From: Saururus chinensis
Lineage: Eukaryota > Streptophyta > Magnoliopsida > Piperales > Saururaceae
Assembly (NCBI GenBank): GCA_035235625.1
Contig: CP141145.1
Span: forward strand, 25,484,563-25,548,562
DNA: 64,000 nucleotides
Direction of reading: 5' to 3'
The translations under genes and the position numbers were made by a program. Positions 61,774 to 64,000 of the stretch are shown here, piece after piece (positions within the stretch are counted from its first letter, which is position 1; the number at the start of each line of letters is the position of its first letter). The notes beneath the pieces were generated by a model. It was not told the origin of the DNA. It did no database searches and worked only from the letters and a program-made list of their open reading frames with translations.

Positions 61774-63290
61774 CTGTACCGTGAGCTTCTACCTCTCTTT
61801 TCTCTTATTCCTTTACTTCTACGAGTTTTAGATTTAGAATTACTAATAATAGAAAAAAAATCGCATAGCTGAAATCATATGCTTTCTATTTTGTACACCA
61901 GCTTTACACATGGTCAAAAAGGTTTTTTTATGCCAAATTTTATTTTTGTTGGTCTTCATGTGGCAATAGTTGTTGTGCCCCAACTGCTATACTTGTAGTT
62001 CAGTGGGAATAGAGCATGAATTAAGAAAAAAACTGGTATTTAAAAAGTTTGTATAGGGTCCCGTACCCAAGTTTCGGTCGTGAGTTATGAGTTCCTTCTT
62101 TGGAATGGAATTCTTCTGGTTAAAATTGGTTTGCATGAAGGGTTGATATTGAACCTATAACTTTTACTGCTATACATTGATGATTTGATTTCTCCTGCCT
62201 AAGACAAGTCCTGTGGTGCATTTATCTGAAGATGATGTATACTTGTTAGAAGCTAACAAGAATAGAAGAGGTTTGTGCAAATTTGAAGTTATAGAAAGAA
62301 GATTTTAGATCTCAAGCTTTTTAAAATATGTAGGATTAAGTGGATTGATTTAGGTTAATTTCCGCTAAAGAAAGATGTTGAGAACTAGCAAGGCCAATGG
62401 TTACAACTGATGCATGTCAGATCATGCAAAATTTGGTTGGATGAAGAAAAAAAATTCATGACGATGGCTTGTCAATTATATTTTTTTCCAAAAGCCAAGA
62501 ACATTAACATGGTAGCTTGCACTCTTACGATGGTGCCGCTTTTACATGTCTCCTACCACTTCAAACATCAGCTCTTTCGCTGCCTTTTTATATATTTTTT
62601 TGGTTGTGAGGATGCAACATCTAGTTAGAACACTAATCATACATTTTTTATTGAGGTGTGTCTCCATAAATAAATAAACTAGGGAACAATATTAGCCAAG
62701 TCCTGTTATTTATGATTCCTATTCCACCTGGAAACGTTCCTTTGAGATTCTAATTTCCAGTACCAGTAGAAATTTTTTCTGAAGGTTCATGTTCATGGGC
62801 TAAAATTAATAAAGGAATGGACTGTGTGGATATTATAAGACAATGAAGTAATGAGTTCTTTAGGATTATCTTAAAGCTCTTATCTAAGCTGTCCTTGGAA
62901 GAGCAGGTAAGCATATAACTTGATACGAGTCTTTCTTTAATTTGTATAGAAACTCCAACTAATTCATACGTGTATTAAATGGAGATTTACCTTAATTATA
63001 TTTGTGGTTGTTCTGTCATCAGTGCACCACCAAATATGCAAAGCCCTTTTCTAGATCTATTTTGTGGAGAAATGCTTGGAAGACATTTCCCCACACATGA
63101 ATTCCATGCTTTTTCAACACACCATATTTCTAACATTTGTAGGAAAATGGAAAATTCAATTAGATGTGAAAAGTGCATCCAAACAAGATTTTCTTTGTAC
63201 AATAGTCTTCCACAAATAGACCACGAATTACTGGGGACATAAAAGTCATTCAATGTAATTGAAGAAAGATTGTTATAAATTCACCCTGCG
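61774..63290. other. 3' flank of mS38 gene and intergenic
   Basis: AT-rich with no further exon recognised. Opposed 85-87-codon frames at 62979-63253 overlap each other and show no domain. Confidence 0.5.
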
Positions 63291-63305
63291 GCTCAGGTTT
63301 GATGG

Positions 63306-63410
63306 CTCTATAAAACCCCTGCGACCATGAAGAACGCAAAGGAGAGAGTCTGTTTGTGTTGGCGGTACTAATTTGGGATTCCACTTTCTTTAGGGTTAGG
63401 GTTTTGCAAC
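63306..63410 (+). promoter_or_regulatory. Probable promoter: TATA box and telo-box
   Basis: CTCTATAAAACC at about 63307-63318 is a strong TATA box. TTTAGGGTTAGGGTTTTG at about 63391-63408 is a telo-box (AAACCCTAA on the other strand), common near the transcription start of plant translation-related genes. A short frame MKNAKERVCLCWRY starts at 63327 and may be an upstream ORF. The gene itself would lie to the right; no coding domain is seen before the window ends. Confidence 0.5.
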
Positions 63411-64000
63411 TTGCATTTGGCTGGAATTGGGTTTTTCTCTATCACTGCTCTCTTCTTCTCTCAAGTTCGCTTTTGATAGGTGTTGCACCAGCTGGGACTC
63501 TCTTTTCACTGGCAGGTGTGTCAACAAAAGCATAGATTGAATGAGTCTCCGACTCGCAGCAATGCAGACCTCCCTTGTTCACCATGGATGATTGCTCATT
63601 CTGGGAAAATCTTGTTTTGCTTGTGGCAGTCATCTTTTCAATGGGTTTGCTTGCAAACATTACCTTTTTTCCTATTTTTGTTGGTGAAAAGTCTAATGTT
63701 TTCTGCCATTGAATTTGTCATTGCCCTCTTCTTGAGCCGTTGCTTCCTACTATCTGAGCTTTACCCCCCTTGAATTGGGGGAGATGGGATTGTTCATGTT
63801 TTGAAAGCATAGAATGAATTGGTGATTGTCAAAATTAAACAGCTCGGCGTGCTTCATACATGATTGTGCCGTGTTACCTGTCTCCTGGTACATCCATTGG
63901 GGTGTTCTTCTCCACTGGTTCATTAGTTTTTTGGATTTTCCATGAATTTTTATGTTGCTTTCTATGATTAAGTTTTGGGCACCAGACCAAATTGCACTTT
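63411..64000. other. Possible leader/intron of a gene beyond the window
   Basis: T-rich sequence following the promoter-like signals. A 97-codon plus frame (63480-63773) is hydrophobic with no recognised family. This may be 5' UTR and first intron. Confidence 0.3.

Overview
The window is plant nuclear DNA: AT-rich, with intron-split genes using GT/AG sites, long intergenic spaces and nested transposons of many classes (CACTA, Mutator, hAT, Tourist, Stowaway-like MITEs, RTE-type LINE, Ty3/gypsy LTR elements). The genes are typical of flowering plants, including a phloem sieve-element-occlusion gene. The abundant Stowaway-like and Tourist-like MITEs lean toward a monocot, but I cannot fix the species.

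I support four plausible functional protein genes. (1) A minus-strand NET (BET extra-terminal) domain gene without a bromodomain (4271-13811), whose 7 kb second intron holds a dead LINE and several MITEs. (2) A minus-strand protein-L-isoaspartate O-methyltransferase with an organelle-type N-terminal extension (24005-26281). (3) A plus-strand SEO gene of seven exons (39327-42565). (4) A single-exon plus-strand gene for a mitochondrial ribosomal protein mS38/COX24-like protein (61318-61773). A TATA box and telo-box near 63.3-63.4 kb may be the promoter of a further plus-strand gene beyond the edge.

Broken gene copies: an orphan SEO C-terminal exon (about 29.8-30.1 kb, minus), an ATL-type RING-H2 remnant (53.5-53.8 kb), a KAS III remnant (54.07-54.82 kb), a possible PPR remnant (55.1-55.4 kb) and a GTE/BET C-terminal remnant (57.9-59.1 kb, minus) with two CGA-to-TGA type stops.

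Mobile DNA, left to right: a CACTA-like non-autonomous element (0.2-2.9 kb); a LINE with a Tourist MITE inside it (7.6-10.7 kb); an 8.4 kb Mutator-like element carrying a DUF1985/Ulp1-type gene, minus orientation, itself containing a 1.7 kb hAT element with a perfect 8-bp target duplication (14.1-22.6 kb); foldback elements at 27.4-27.9 kb; a nested LTR region (30.6-38.2 kb) with a small gag-protease gypsy derivative and a solo LTR; and a second Mutator-like element of the same family in plus orientation (43.8 to about 49.9 kb). The two Mutator-like copies form an inverted pair about 21 kb apart. One has lost the Ulp1 core by deletion and the other keeps it. Both have spacers filled with degenerate palindromes built on CGTGTTAT/ATAACACG, the most unusual structure in the window.
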